In this document: piece after piece, positions 27,462 through 36,218 of the stretch
How the letters are laid out: each line of letters begins with the position of its first letter
How positions within the stretch are numbered: the first letter of the stretch is position 1
Source of the DNA: Peribacillus cavernae
Lineage (GTDB): Bacteria; Bacillota; Bacilli; Bacillales; DSM-1321
NCBI RefSeq assembly: GCF_003989135.1
Contig: NZ_RYZZ01000014.1
Coordinates: 18,301 to 82,300, forward strand
Direction: 5' to 3'
Length of the DNA stretch: 64,000 nt
Position numbers and translations under genes: made by a program
The notes under the pieces: generated by a model
Told to the model about the DNA's origin: nothing
The model's database searches: none
Seen by the model: only the letters and a program-made list of their open reading frames with translations

Positions 27462-28192
27462 TTATAATTCCTCTTCATGTCTAAAAATTGTTTCGTCCGT
27501 ACATCTTTAGGTTCTGTAAAAAATTGTTTGGTAGGTGCCGCTTCAATAATGCTTCCATCCATGACGAGCCATGTTTGATCACCGACTCGTTCGGCTTGAG
27601 ATAGATCATGGGTGACCCAGAGGATAGTCGTATGCTGTTCCCGGTTGATCCGCAAAACGAGTTCTTCCACCTCGTGTGAAGCTAAGGAATCTAGTGCAGA
27701 TGTAACTTCATCCAGCAGCAAAACAGATGGCTCATTAACAAGTGTTCTGGCAAAAGCTAATCTTTGTTTCTGCCCGCCGGAAAGCTCTTTAGCCTGACGT
27801 GATAAAAGGTCCTCTGTGAGACCAACATACTTCATGTATTTTTTGGGATTTTCCAATGACTTACCTTGCAATCGTGCAGGAAGGCTCAAATTATCTAATG
27901 AGGTTCCTTTTAGCATGGGTGCGTCCTGGAAGGCAATACCAACTAGACGCCTAAGCTCTTGTATATTCCACTCCCGAACTTCCTTACCATGAATATGTAT
28001 CTCTCCTTCATCAGGAGTTTGTAGTAAATTGCATAAAGATAAAATGGTGCTTTTTCCTGATCCTGATGGTCCAACAATCGTTACAATCGTTCCTTTTGTT
28101 ACTTTTGCGCTAATCCCTTTTAATACAGAGACAGTTTCATGGTCATGCATAAATGCTTTGCAGACGTTTTTTAATTCAATTTCCGATTCCAT
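27458..28192 (-). CDS. fetA: FetA-type ABC transporter ATPase (YjkB-like)
   Basis: This 244-residue ABC ATPase has Walker A VGPSGSGKST (40-49), Q-loop AFQDAPML, signature LSGGQKQRLAFART, Walker B VLLLDEVTSALD and H-loop VTHDLSQAE. It pairs with the downstream UPF0014 permease, the FetAB arrangement. The metal-export role is taken from E. coli FetAB and is not proven for Bacillus. The start is at 28192. No metal regulator box was recognised. Confidence 0.88.
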   Translation of the reverse strand: MESEIELKNVCKAFMHDHETVSVLKGISAKVTKGTIVTIVGPSGSGKSTILSLCNLLQTPDEGEIHIHGKEVREWNIQELRRLVGIAFQDAPMLKGTSLDNLSLPARLQGKSLENPKKYMKYVGLTEDLLSRQAKELSGGQKQRLAFARTLVNEPSVLLLDEVTSALDSLASHEVEELVLRINREQHTTILWVTHDLSQAERVGDQTWLVMDGSIIEAAPTKQFFTEPKDVRTKQFLDMKRNYK

Positions 28193-28488
28193 ATTAAGGG
28201 TTTCTCACTCCTATCATACAAAAGGGTTTCTTTCAGATTCCGCGTCACTTGGAGTATAACAAAAATATAAACTCAAAAATAAAGTTGTTTAAAATTGGCT
28301 GTAAAAACCCTTGAAATTCAGGAATTTACCCTCTTTTAAACAGCTTTCTTGGTATTTTACAAGTGATCGACGGCATGTGTGTTGTTCCTTCTTTTACATA
28401 TTTTTACTTTCCAAATGAATAAGATGACTATAGACCACCTTTTTACAGCTCACTTTCAGTCTGATAAGCATCGTAGAGGAGGAAAGGT

Positions 28489-28860
28489 ATGTCAAACTAT
28501 GTATCTCCGGAGTTATCAACTGATCAAATGATTTCGATCATCAGAAATGGACTTCAAAAAACTCAAATTCCCAAGAAAATCATCATTGTTGGCGCAGGTA
28601 TGGCAGGACTGGTCTCGGCCTTATTGCTTAAGCAAGCTGGACACAATGTTACAATCCTTGAAGCTTCTGAAAGAGTGGGGGGACGGGTCTATACGGTAAG
28701 ATCCGATTTTAGGGATGAACAGTATCTTGAAGTTGGGGCGATGCGCATTCCGGATACTCATCTTTTGACTTTGGAATATATAAGGAAGTTCCGCCTTCCG
28801 TTAAATAGATTTATGTATCCCTCCCTTGGTAATTCTGGATATTATATACTGTTAACATGA
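28489..28860 (+). pseudogene. Flavin monoamine oxidase, N-terminal fragment
   Basis: A GAGGAGGAAAGGT ribosome binding site and ATG open a frame with the FAD fold [34 protein letters not shown] and [20 protein letters not shown]. These are typical of L-amino-acid/monoamine oxidases of about 480 residues. The frame stops after 123 residues, and the DNA beyond is unrelated. The substrate domain is missing, so the product cannot be active. Confidence 0.85.
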
Positions 28861-28924
28861 CTTCTGGAGAGCTAACCTGTGTTCGAGCGGTGATCTTTTT
28901 TCATAGTCTTACATGAATGCGGAA

Positions 28925-29215
28925 TTATTCAGTTAGATATAACTTATCAATCACTGAATTAACTAACGGACGTAAATCCCGAAGCAAGGCTCCATACTTT
29001 TCACTGCTTGTCATTGCATCCATCGTTTCTTTTTCATTCCAAACACTTACGACGCCAAAAAGAGGATTATTATTTTCAATATTAGGCTCTAAAAAATATA
29101 CACTAACACAGCCTGCATCTTTATTGACAGGCACAAGTACATTTCTTCCCAATTCCCGTAGTTGATTTTCCATTCCCACTTTGCAATCGATATTAACCAC
29201 TCTAACAAACATCAA
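28925..29215 (-). CDS. Antibiotic biosynthesis monooxygenase (ABM) domain protein
   Basis: This 96-residue single-domain protein has the ABM ferredoxin-like fold: FVRVVNIDCKVGMENQLREL, GCVSVYFLEPNIE, FGVVSVWNEKETMDAMTSSE and the C-terminal DLRPLVNSVIDKLY. Relatives include quinol monooxygenases and haem-degrading enzymes. The Asn/Trp/His set of haem monooxygenases (IsdG) is not evident, so that role is unlikely. The ribosome binding site is GGGAGGAATTTG. It is monocistronic, convergent with the truncated oxidase gene. Confidence 0.75.
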   Translation of the reverse strand: MMFVRVVNIDCKVGMENQLRELGRNVLVPVNKDAGCVSVYFLEPNIENNNPLFGVVSVWNEKETMDAMTSSEKYGALLRDLRPLVNSVIDKLYLTE

Positions 29216-29527
29216 ATTCCTCCCTTTAAACCTTTATCCAATTCAAGATACATTGTTTTATGATGCAATTCAATCATCATGATTTTAATAAAACCTTCAT
29301 GATTAATATATACCCTGATAACCTAAACCATCCATCTATTCGAGTAAGGGAATTACGTACTTATAAATTCTTATTTAATAGCCAGCAGGCGTATATGTTG
29401 CATATCCAAACGTAACATAGGTACACTTTAAAAAGTCTTGTTTATTGTTTGTACTATGATTTAAGGAATAAGGTATTCCAGTTATCAACTTGGTTAAAAT
29501 AAACAAAATCTTAAGGAGGCAATCACT
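29216..29527. other. Intergenic region between divergent genes
   Basis: This 312-base AT-rich stretch must hold promoters for the ABM gene and the SDR gene. I see no strong -35/-10 pair, riboswitch or repeat. Confidence 0.4.
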
Positions 29528-30232
29528 TTGTCATTAAAAGGAAAACGCGTAGTTATCATCGGAGGCACTTCCGGCATTGGACTTTCCACTGCAAGGGCAT
29601 TTCTTGATCAATCAGCTCAGGTTATCATTGCCAGCCGTTCTGCTGCAAAACTTTCTGCTGCAAAAAAGGCACTTGGTGATCAAGTAGATATATTTGAACT
29701 TGACTTCCGTAACGAAGAGATGGTTGCAGATGTTTTCAACAAAATTGGAAAGTTTGATCACCTGGTAATCACAGCCGGAGAGATCACTACTGGCCGATTT
29801 AGCGACCTGCCTATCTCTGATGCAAAAGAGTCTTTTGAAAATAAATTCTGGGGGCAGTACATCACAGTTCGGGCTGCTGTCCCATATTTAAATAATGCAA
29901 GTTCTATTACGATGACCTCAGGCGGATATGCGAAGGGTGCGACTACTTTAGAGGCTGTCAATTCTGCAGTTGAAGGATTAGTACGCGGACTTGCCGTTGA
30001 CCTGGCTCCTGTGAGAGTGAATGTCGTTTCACCTGGTATGGTGGACACACCACTCTTTTCCGGAATGCCGGAAGAGCTGCGGCAGGAAAGCTTCTCTAAA
30101 GCAGCCCAGCATTTGCCCGTTGGACGAGTCGGAAAACCGGAAGACATCGCTCAATCATATGTCTATTTAGCGGAAAATGGATTCACTACAGGAACAGTGG
30201 TTACCATCAATGGCGGCGCTCACTTGGGGTAA
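29528..30232 (+). CDS. Short-chain dehydrogenase/reductase with atypical active site
   Basis: This 234-residue SDR has the cofactor motif VVIIGGTSGIGLSTARAF (8-25), NADP-type ASRSAAKL, and the NAG-like ITAGEITTGRF. Downstream are NSAVEGLVRGLAVDLAPVRV and VVSPGMVDTPLF. The usual YxxxK dyad is replaced: the equivalent helix reads TSGGYAKGATTLEAVNSAVE, so the Lys is not at the standard spacing. Such divergent SDRs are a known subgroup. The TTG start at 29528 follows AAGGAGG. It heads an apparent redox operon with an old yellow enzyme and an NmrA-like gene. The substrate is unknown. Confidence 0.82.
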   Translation: MSLKGKRVVIIGGTSGIGLSTARAFLDQSAQVIIASRSAAKLSAAKKALGDQVDIFELDFRNEEMVADVFNKIGKFDHLVITAGEITTGRFSDLPISDAKESFENKFWGQYITVRAAVPYLNNASSITMTSGGYAKGATTLEAVNSAVEGLVRGLAVDLAPVRVNVVSPGMVDTPLFSGMPEELRQESFSKAAQHLPVGRVGKPEDIAQSYVYLAENGFTTGTVVTINGGAHLG

Positions 30233-30292
30233 TAAGCTGATTTAGAAAGAACCAAGAAAAATAAGTTTGAATTATTGAGAGGAGCTTTTTAC

Positions 30293-31387
30293 ATGACTGA
30301 ATCTAAAACTTTATTCAACACTGTTAAAATAGGCACTATCGATTTAGACAATCGTGTAGGTGTGTCACCGATGACACGCGTAAGTGCAACACCTGAAGGT
30401 TTAGTGACAGATCAAATGATATCTTACTATACAAAGTTTGCCCGGGGTGGATTTGGACTTATCATTACGGAAGGTGTTTATCCTGATGACAAGTATAGCC
30501 AAGGGTACTTCAACCAGCCTGGAATAGTTAACGATGAACAGGTACAGGCCTGGAAAAAGGTAACAGATTCCGTTCATCAAGAAGGCAGTAAAATTTTCAT
30601 TCAGTTAATGCATGCTGGTGCTCTTTCCCAAGGAAATCGTTTTAAAAGGCAGGCTCTTGGCCCATCCACGGTTCAACCAAAAGGTGAGAAATTGGCGATG
30701 TACGGTGGAGAAGGATCTTTTCCTGCGCCAAAAGAAGCGACGAAAGAGGATATTACAGATGTAACCAAAGGATTTGTGGATGCCGCGATACGGGCGAAGG
30801 AAGCGGGATTTGACGGAGTTGAAATTCATGGTGCCAATGGATATATCCTTGACCAATTCCTAACAGACTATATAAATAAACGTAATGATGAATATGGCGG
30901 TTCTACAGAAAATCGGGTTCGATTAGTAGTGGAAACAGTGAAAGCTGTTCGGAATGCAGTTGGTGAAGAATTTACAATCGGAGTTCGGGTTTCGCAGGGA
31001 AAGGTAAATGATCACTCCCATAAATGGGCAGGAAAAGAAAAGGAAGCGGAAGTTATCTTTGGACAATTAGGAAATGCCGGGATTGATTTTATTCATGTTA
31101 CAGAATATAAAGCTTGGCAGCCCGCTTTTGAGGGAGCTAGTGTCACCCTTGCCGGATTGGCAAAAAATTATGGAAATGTGCCTGTCATTGCCAATGGCTA
31201 CCTTCATGATCCTGACCGTGCAAGAAAAATCATTGAAAACGGGGAAGCGGATGTAATTACACTCGGCCGTGGCGCGCTTGCGAATGGCGATTGGGTAACC
31301 AAAGTGAAAAACGATGAGCCGTTGGACGAGTTTGTGCCTGAAAAAGTATTAAGCCCCGATGCAAAAATTAAGGATTTTGAAGCGTAA
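30293..31387 (+). CDS. Old yellow enzyme family NADH:flavin oxidoreductase
   Basis: This 364-residue FMN enzyme is a TIM barrel: NRVGVSPMTRVSATPEGL (FMN loop), FIQLMHAGAL, FDGVEIHGANGYILDQFLTD, NKRNDEYGGSTENRVRLVVE, RVSQGKVND, PVIANGYLHDP and ITLGRGALANGDWV. OYE proteins reduce activated C=C bonds with NAD(P)H. The HGAN motif supplies the usual His/Asn pair. The ATG at 30293 has GAGAGGAG upstream. It stands 60 bases after the SDR gene with no terminator between, suggesting joint response to electrophiles or enones. Confidence 0.88.
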   Translation: MTESKTLFNTVKIGTIDLDNRVGVSPMTRVSATPEGLVTDQMISYYTKFARGGFGLIITEGVYPDDKYSQGYFNQPGIVNDEQVQAWKKVTDSVHQEGSKIFIQLMHAGALSQGNRFKRQALGPSTVQPKGEKLAMYGGEGSFPAPKEATKEDITDVTKGFVDAAIRAKEAGFDGVEIHGANGYILDQFLTDYINKRNDEYGGSTENRVRLVVETVKAVRNAVGEEFTIGVRVSQGKVNDHSHKWAGKEKEAEVIFGQLGNAGIDFIHVTEYKAWQPAFEGASVTLAGLAKNYGNVPVIANGYLHDPDRARKIIENGEADVITLGRGALANGDWVTKVKNDEPLDEFVPEKVLSPDAKIKDFEA

Positions 31388-31507
31388 ATAAAGAACAAAC
31401 TTAAAGGGCCAAATAGATAGAAGATCAAACCGTTTGCAAGAGAATCATTTTTCAAATTTCTAATAATAAATGTGAGAGCAAACGTAATCATAGGGAGGTT
31501 TATAAGA

Positions 31508-32374
31508 ATGGCGACGAAAATTTTGGTGACAGGAGCCACAGGAGCCACGGGTCAGCAGCTTGTTGAGAAACTATCTGGCATGGAAGGCATATCCGTCCAA
31601 GCCGCTACACGTTCAATCGACAAGTATAAGAACAACAGTAATATTGAATATGTAAGGTTTGACTATAATGATGTATCTACCATTCGGAATGCTCTTCAAG
31701 GTGTTGATAAGGTATTTTTAGTGACCGCTGCTGTACCGGAGATGTTCGAAAACGAAAAACGGGTCATTGAAGAGATAAAAAATGCTAGTGTCAAACAAAT
31801 TGTAAAACTTTCGGTAGCTGGAGCGGGGTTGGGTGAGGAAGGGATTACATTCGGAAAATTGCATTATCGCTTGGAGGAAATGGTGAAAGAAACAGGAATT
31901 GCTTACACGCTCCTGCGTCCGATGTCATTCATGCAAAATTACTCCAATTTCATGAGTCAAGCGATTAAAACGCAAGACGCGTTTTATTTACCTATGGGTG
32001 ATGGAAAGGTCAGCATTGTTGATACAAGGGATATTGCCTCTGTAGCAGTCAAAGCCTTTACCGAGCAAGGCCATGAAGGGAAAACCTATACGTTAACTGG
32101 TCCTGAACCTCTTTCTAACTATGAGATTGCAGATATTTTGTCATCGGTATTAGAGAGAAAAATTAGCTATGTGGACGTTTCAGAAGACCAGGCCAGACAA
32201 GGAATGGGAGAAGGGGGAATGACTGATTGGTCCATCGAACGCATGCTGGAACTTTACAGGATCAATAAGGCAGGGCATACTGCAAATGTTTCCTCCGATA
32301 TTGAACAGGTTACCGGGGTGAAACCAACATCGTTTGAGCAATTTGCCAGGGATTATAGCATGACGTTCAAATGA
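31508..32374 (+). CDS. NmrA-like NAD(P)-binding protein
   Basis: This 288-residue atypical SDR of the NmrA/QorB type has the cofactor motif ILVTGATGATGQQLVEKL (5-22), AATRSIDKY, VRFDYNDVSTIRNALQGVDK, LRPMSFMQNYSNFM and the C-terminal TYTLTGPEPLSNYEIADILS. Such proteins bind NAD(P) and act as quinone reductases or redox sensors. The ATG at 31508 has AGGGAGGT upstream. It is 120 bases after the old yellow enzyme and probably in the same transcription unit, which ends at the hairpin at 32411. Confidence 0.85.
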   Translation: MATKILVTGATGATGQQLVEKLSGMEGISVQAATRSIDKYKNNSNIEYVRFDYNDVSTIRNALQGVDKVFLVTAAVPEMFENEKRVIEEIKNASVKQIVKLSVAGAGLGEEGITFGKLHYRLEEMVKETGIAYTLLRPMSFMQNYSNFMSQAIKTQDAFYLPMGDGKVSIVDTRDIASVAVKAFTEQGHEGKTYTLTGPEPLSNYEIADILSSVLERKISYVDVSEDQARQGMGEGGMTDWSIERMLELYRINKAGHTANVSSDIEQVTGVKPTSFEQFARDYSMTFK

Positions 32375-32410
32375 AGAGGCCTGGTATTTGTGCAAGAGGA
32401 TAACTGAGAT

Positions 32411-32456
32411 ACAAAAGGATGCGCGATCGTAAAAGATCCGGCATCCTTTTGTCTTA
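32411..32456 (+). terminator. Terminator of the SDR-OYE-NmrA unit
   Basis: A 12-bp stem (ACAAAAGGATGC with GCATCCTTTTGT) with an 18-base loop is followed by CTTATT. Confidence 0.7.
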
Positions 32457-32594
32457 TTAACAGAGGATATACTGAGAGCATTAGGGTTAGTGGCAGCATC
32501 TGTTTTGCCTTACTTGCAACATCATATTGAAAACAATAATTGATTCATTATGATTGAAATTGAAAGGTAAATTATTGGAAGGTAAGAATTTTTT

Positions 32595-32864
32595 GTGAAA
32601 CAGTTATTGGCTATTTTGCTTTCATCAGGACTAGTTCTTAGTTTTTCTTTGAGTGCCACCGACTTCGCTGAAGCCAAGACCAAGGTCAAGACGTATAAAA
32701 ACTGTACGGAGCTAAATAGGGATTACAAAGGCGGGGTGGCCCGTTCTTCCTCTGTTAAAAACAAAGGTGGAAAAACGCGCTATAAGCCATATGTTTCAAA
32801 GGCTCTCTATGACGCCAATAAAAAGAGCGATCGCGATAAAGACTGGATTGCTTGTGAAAGATAA
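32595..32864 (+). CDS. Secreted excalibur-domain protein
   Basis: This 89-residue exported protein begins MKQLLAILLSSGLVLSFSLS with cleavage near AEA. The mature part is one excalibur domain: YKNCTELNRDYKGGVARS at the start and DANKKSDRDKDWIACER at the end, with paired cysteines. The usual calcium loop is DxDxDGxxCE. Here Gly is replaced by Trp and the first Asp is shifted, so calcium binding may be weak. The domain is often fused to surface nucleases; here it stands alone. The GTG start at 32595 follows TTGGAAGG. Confidence 0.8.
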   Translation: MKQLLAILLSSGLVLSFSLSATDFAEAKTKVKTYKNCTELNRDYKGGVARSSSVKNKGGKTRYKPYVSKALYDANKKSDRDKDWIACER

Positions 32865-33048
32865 ACCTTCGTTCTTCGATAAGAGCATTGCCAAGATCTT
32901 CTGCCCGGAGGTCTTTTCTGCATTTTTGTATGGACTGCCAAACGCTAATTCGATAAGACAGACTTATCACAAGTGTAAACCACTTTAAGATTTCCTTATC
33001 TTTCAAACTTATGTAGACTTAGGGTATAAGATCAGGGGAGGAATCTGA

Positions 33049-33423
33049 ATGTCTTTTATCTTCAAAGCAATCGATCATATTCAACTGGCTGCTCCAAAAG
33101 GCAGCGAGGACATGGCCAGACGATTTTATATAAATATTTTGGGTTTTGATGAAATAGAAAAACCAGAGGAATTAAAGAAAAACGGCGGAGTTTGGTTTGC
33201 ATGTGGAAATCTCCAAATACATATAGGAATTGAAGACCCTTTTTTTCCGGCCAAAAAGGCGCATCCCGCATTTGAAGTGGTGAATTTAGCGGAGTTAAAG
33301 AAGCATTTGACCATAAAGGAGGTTGAGTATAGCGAAGACGGTAAACTCCCTGGGGCAAAAAGAATCTATATATTTGACCCTTTTGGCAATCGCATGGAAT
33401 TGTTAGAGTGGGACAGGGAATAG
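33049..33423 (+). CDS. VOC-family (glyoxalase-like) protein
   Basis: This 124-residue protein is a complete pair of beta-alpha-beta-beta-beta modules: IDHIQLAAPKGSEDMARRFY, GGVWFACGNLQIHIGIE, AHPAFEVVNLAELKKHL and RIYIFDPFGNRMELLEW. Metal ligands would be His-11, His-60 or so and the Glu in NRMELLE. Function within VOC (lyase, dioxygenase, resistance) cannot be assigned. The ribosome binding site is GGGGAGGAATCTG. Confidence 0.8.
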   Translation: MSFIFKAIDHIQLAAPKGSEDMARRFYINILGFDEIEKPEELKKNGGVWFACGNLQIHIGIEDPFFPAKKAHPAFEVVNLAELKKHLTIKEVEYSEDGKLPGAKRIYIFDPFGNRMELLEWDRE

Positions 33424-33503
33424 GGGCAGTTCCAGGCGGGGTTACTATTGGGTATCAAGTTGGTTAAAATGAAGTGGCAGGACAAATTTTCAGGAAAGCT
33501 GTG

Positions 33504-34271
33504 ATGAAAGTGTGTTTAATTCTATTTGCTTATCAAGTACATCCGACATACAAGCTTATCGTTGCTGCCAATCGTGATGAGTTTTACGGAAGACCAACGG
33601 CCCCGGCGCATTATTGGGAGGATCACCCCCATATTCTCGCAGGCCGGGATTTAGAAAAAATGGGCACGTGGATGGGAGTGACAAAAGAAGGCCGTTTTGC
33701 CGCGTTAACTAACTATCGAAACCCGGACGAGAAAACAGAGGGAAAGCATTCGCGTGGAGAGTTGGTGGCGGATGTTTTGAATGGCAATGAGAGCCTTGAG
33801 CATTGCATGCGAAAAGTGGAGACAAACCGTCAGTTGTATCCAGGCTACAACTTATTGGCAGGTGATGCCAATGAGCTTTACCACTATTCGAATATTGAAA
33901 ATAAGCTTCATAAGTTAGCGCCGGGTATTTATGGCGTCAGCAATCATTTATTAAATACCGACTGGCCAAAGGTCAAACGAGGCAAAGCAGGTTTATCAAA
34001 AATAATCAGCCAAAATGATGAGTCTATCGTGGAGCAGCTTTTGAACCTTCTTCAAAATACTGATCCCTCCTCGGATGAAATCCTTCCTAGTACAGGAGTA
34101 TCCTTAGAATGGGAAAGAGTTCTTTCGCCGGTGTTTATCCAAAGCGAAAGCTATGGAACGAGGAGCTCGACTGTTTTATTAATGACAGATGAAGAAATTC
34201 ACTACAAGGAACGAGTCTATGGGGAGGGAGGGATTGACGACCGGGAATATACAATAAATCTAAAAAATTAA
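33504..34271 (+). CDS. NRDE-family (TANGO2-like) protein
   Basis: This 255-residue NRDE/TANGO2 protein has MKVCLILFAYQVHP with a near-terminal Cys, then the name-giving AANRDEFYGRPTAPAHYW, LAGRDLEKMGTWMGVTKEGR and AALTNYR, YPGYNLLAGDANELY, and YGTRSSTVLLMTDE. An N-terminal nucleophile hydrolase fold is proposed for the family; its activity in bacteria is unsettled. The start at 33504 follows CAGGAAAG by six bases and leaves Cys at position 4; the upstream in-frame ATG adds ten implausible residues. Confidence 0.85.
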   Translation: MKVCLILFAYQVHPTYKLIVAANRDEFYGRPTAPAHYWEDHPHILAGRDLEKMGTWMGVTKEGRFAALTNYRNPDEKTEGKHSRGELVADVLNGNESLEHCMRKVETNRQLYPGYNLLAGDANELYHYSNIENKLHKLAPGIYGVSNHLLNTDWPKVKRGKAGLSKIISQNDESIVEQLLNLLQNTDPSSDEILPSTGVSLEWERVLSPVFIQSESYGTRSSTVLLMTDEEIHYKERVYGEGGIDDREYTINLKN

Positions 34272-34312
34272 ACTAGCAGCGTATGATGGATGGAAGGATT
34301 CACGTCCCATCA

Positions 34313-35722
34313 TCACTCCTCTTTGCCGATAATATTAAATTTCCTTAAGCGGTATTGAAGGCTTTGGCGGCTCAGCCCTAGTAGTTTCGCTGTGCGTGAA
34401 ATGTTGTGATTATTACTGTTTAATGTTTTTTGGATATAGTATTTTTCGACAACTTCCATATGATCCTTTAGTTGTACGGTTGTTTGCGAACTTTTTTGCA
34501 ATAACTCTTCAACCGGAGGCATGGAAGGAATGGCCTCCTTAAATTGCGATTTGTTTCGGTATTGGAAGGGCAAATGCGAATAACTGATAACCCCATCATT
34601 TACAATTAAATTCATTGCCCCTTCAATGATGTGCTCCAATTCACGGACGTTTCCCGGCCATCCATACGTAAGAAATGATTGAAGAACTTCTCCATCCACT
34701 TCTTTGACATCCATTTGAAACAACTGATTGTATTTTTCGATAAAATTTTGAACAAGCGGCAGGATGTCCTCTGTTCTGTCTCTTAAAGGAGGTATGAAGA
34801 TTATGACGACACCCAATCTGTAATATAAGTCTTTTCGTAAACGTTGATTAGCAATGGCATCAATCGGATCTTCGTTTATCGTCGCCATAATCCGTACATC
34901 AATCGGGGTATCTTTTGTATCCCCAATACGTCTGATCGTTTTTTCCTGTAATGCGCGTAAAAGTTTTGCCTGAAGGTTAGGGTTCAAGGAATTGATTTCA
35001 TCCAGTAATAAGGTTCCGCCTTCTGCTTGCTCAAATAATCCCGGATGTTCCGTGGCACCTGTGAATGCTCCTTTTTTCGTGCCAAACAGAAGGCTTTCCA
35101 GTAAATTATCAGGTATCGCGGCACAGTTTTGCGAAATAAAAGGCGCCGCAGAACGGTTACTGCCATTGTGGATGCTTTGGGCAAACAGTTCTTTTCCAGT
35201 GCCTGTTTCCCCAACAATTAGCACAGAAGAGGAAGTGCGTGTCGCTCTTTTGGAATTATCAATCACTTCCTGTATAGACAGACTCTCCCCGATAATGCTA
35301 TCGAATGTGTATTTTGTATTTCCTTTTCTATTGATATTATCCCTTATCAGTCTTTCGAGTTTTGTCACGTCCTTCGCAATCTCAACAGCGCCTTTGATCT
35401 GGCCGTCTTCTATGATGGGGAATGTATTATTAATCGTGGTAATTTCCATTCCTTTATTATTAAAATATGTCTGTTTGACATTCTTGGTTTCTTTCCCTTT
35501 TTGCAATGCTTGGACAAGAGTACTGTCTTGATCATTCGAAAACATGAACACATCCAATAAATTTTTATCCAGCACATCCTGAATATCCATAGACTCAATT
35601 TGCATCATTTTCTTATTATAAATGATCGTGTTTCCTTTTTCGTCGACGGCATGAAGCCCGACATCGATTTCATCTATGATCCTTATGAAAATTCCCCATA
35701 AATAATCGTTTTCTTGTTGCAT
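34313..35722 (-). CDS. rocR: Sigma-54-dependent activator RocR
   Basis: RocR activates arginine and ornithine catabolic genes with SigL when ornithine or citrulline is present. It has 469 residues: a PAS sensor at about 15-120 (DEIDVGLHAVDEKGNTIIYN), an AAA+ domain at about 140-375 with Walker A GETGTGKE, sigma-54 contact loop GAFTGA, Walker B GGTLLLDEIN and arginine finger RLRKDLYYRL, then a Fis-type helix-turn-helix at the end (NISRTAKLLGLSRQSLQYRL). The contact loop is preceded by LFGTKK instead of the more usual LFG(H/Y)E. It is divergent from rocA/rocD across a region with RocR-type sites. Confidence 0.93.
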   Translation of the reverse strand: MQQENDYLWGIFIRIIDEIDVGLHAVDEKGNTIIYNKKMMQIESMDIQDVLDKNLLDVFMFSNDQDSTLVQALQKGKETKNVKQTYFNNKGMEITTINNTFPIIEDGQIKGAVEIAKDVTKLERLIRDNINRKGNTKYTFDSIIGESLSIQEVIDNSKRATRTSSSVLIVGETGTGKELFAQSIHNGSNRSAAPFISQNCAAIPDNLLESLLFGTKKGAFTGATEHPGLFEQAEGGTLLLDEINSLNPNLQAKLLRALQEKTIRRIGDTKDTPIDVRIMATINEDPIDAIANQRLRKDLYYRLGVVIIFIPPLRDRTEDILPLVQNFIEKYNQLFQMDVKEVDGEVLQSFLTYGWPGNVRELEHIIEGAMNLIVNDGVISYSHLPFQYRNKSQFKEAIPSMPPVEELLQKSSQTTVQLKDHMEVVEKYYIQKTLNSNNHNISRTAKLLGLSRQSLQYRLRKFNIIGKEE

Positions 35723-35775
35723 CGCAAAACCCCCGGATAGTTTAGACTATTCTAATTGTATCTTGGATTTTCCTG

Positions 35776-35830
35776 TGCAGCAAAAAAATTTTGCATAGCT
35801 GGTGCAAAAAAATAGTGTAAGTGCAAAAAA
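35776..35830 (+). promoter_or_regulatory. RocR-type upstream activating sequence
   Basis: Inverted TTTTGCA (35789-35795) and TGCAAAA (35803-35809) are seven bases apart. Further TGCAAAAA-like half-sites occur at 35776 and 35822. This fits the RocR binding sites of B. subtilis roc operons and lies 50-90 bases before the sigma-54 promoter. Confidence 0.8.
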
Positions 35831-35878
35831 GGTTGGCATTTTTCATTATTAGAAACCTAATAACCTCCTGTTTTGATG

Positions 35879-35896
35879 TTGGCACAGAACTTGCAT
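35879..35896 (+). promoter_or_regulatory. Sigma-54 (SigL) promoter of the roc genes
   Basis: TTGGCACAGAACTTGCAT carries the -24 GG and -12 GC elements at exact spacing. It drives the rocA remnant and rocD. Confidence 0.93.
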
Positions 35897-35939
35897 TTAA
35901 GATTTATAGATAGATAAAAACATATCAGGTGGATTACTT

Positions 35940-36146
35940 ATGACATTCCCATATAAACATGAACCATTTACTGATTTTTCTACGAAAGAGAATCAACAAG
36001 CATGTTTCAACCGCGATTGTACAGGTGCCCTCGTCGGATATCAGCCTTTCGGAGGCTTTAATATGTCAGGCACAGATTCCAAAGCGGGCGGACCTGATTA
36101 CCTAATCCTTCACATGCAGGCAAAAACAACCTCTGAAATGCTTTAA
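35940..36146 (+). pseudogene. rocA: rocA reduced by an internal in-frame deletion
   Basis: The 68-codon frame starts with [20 protein letters not shown], the N-terminus of 1-pyrroline-5-carboxylate dehydrogenase RocA. It then jumps directly to [20 protein letters not shown] and [20 protein letters not shown], the last 45 or so residues. About 445 of roughly 515 residues are gone, including the catalytic Cys and the NAD site, yet the frame is kept. A GGTGGATTAC ribosome binding site and the sigma-54 promoter remain, so the mini-frame may still be expressed and feed translation toward rocD. It has no dehydrogenase activity. Confidence 0.92.
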
Positions 36147-36218
36147 TTTATAAAAATAAAAAGATTGCTCGATGATTAAATGAAGCAGAATAAATTTTAT
36201 TTCAAGGAGGAAATAAAT

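Noticed and set aside
34270..34312. Weak dyad at the end of rocR as terminator
   Set aside because: The arms pair poorly and there is no T run.
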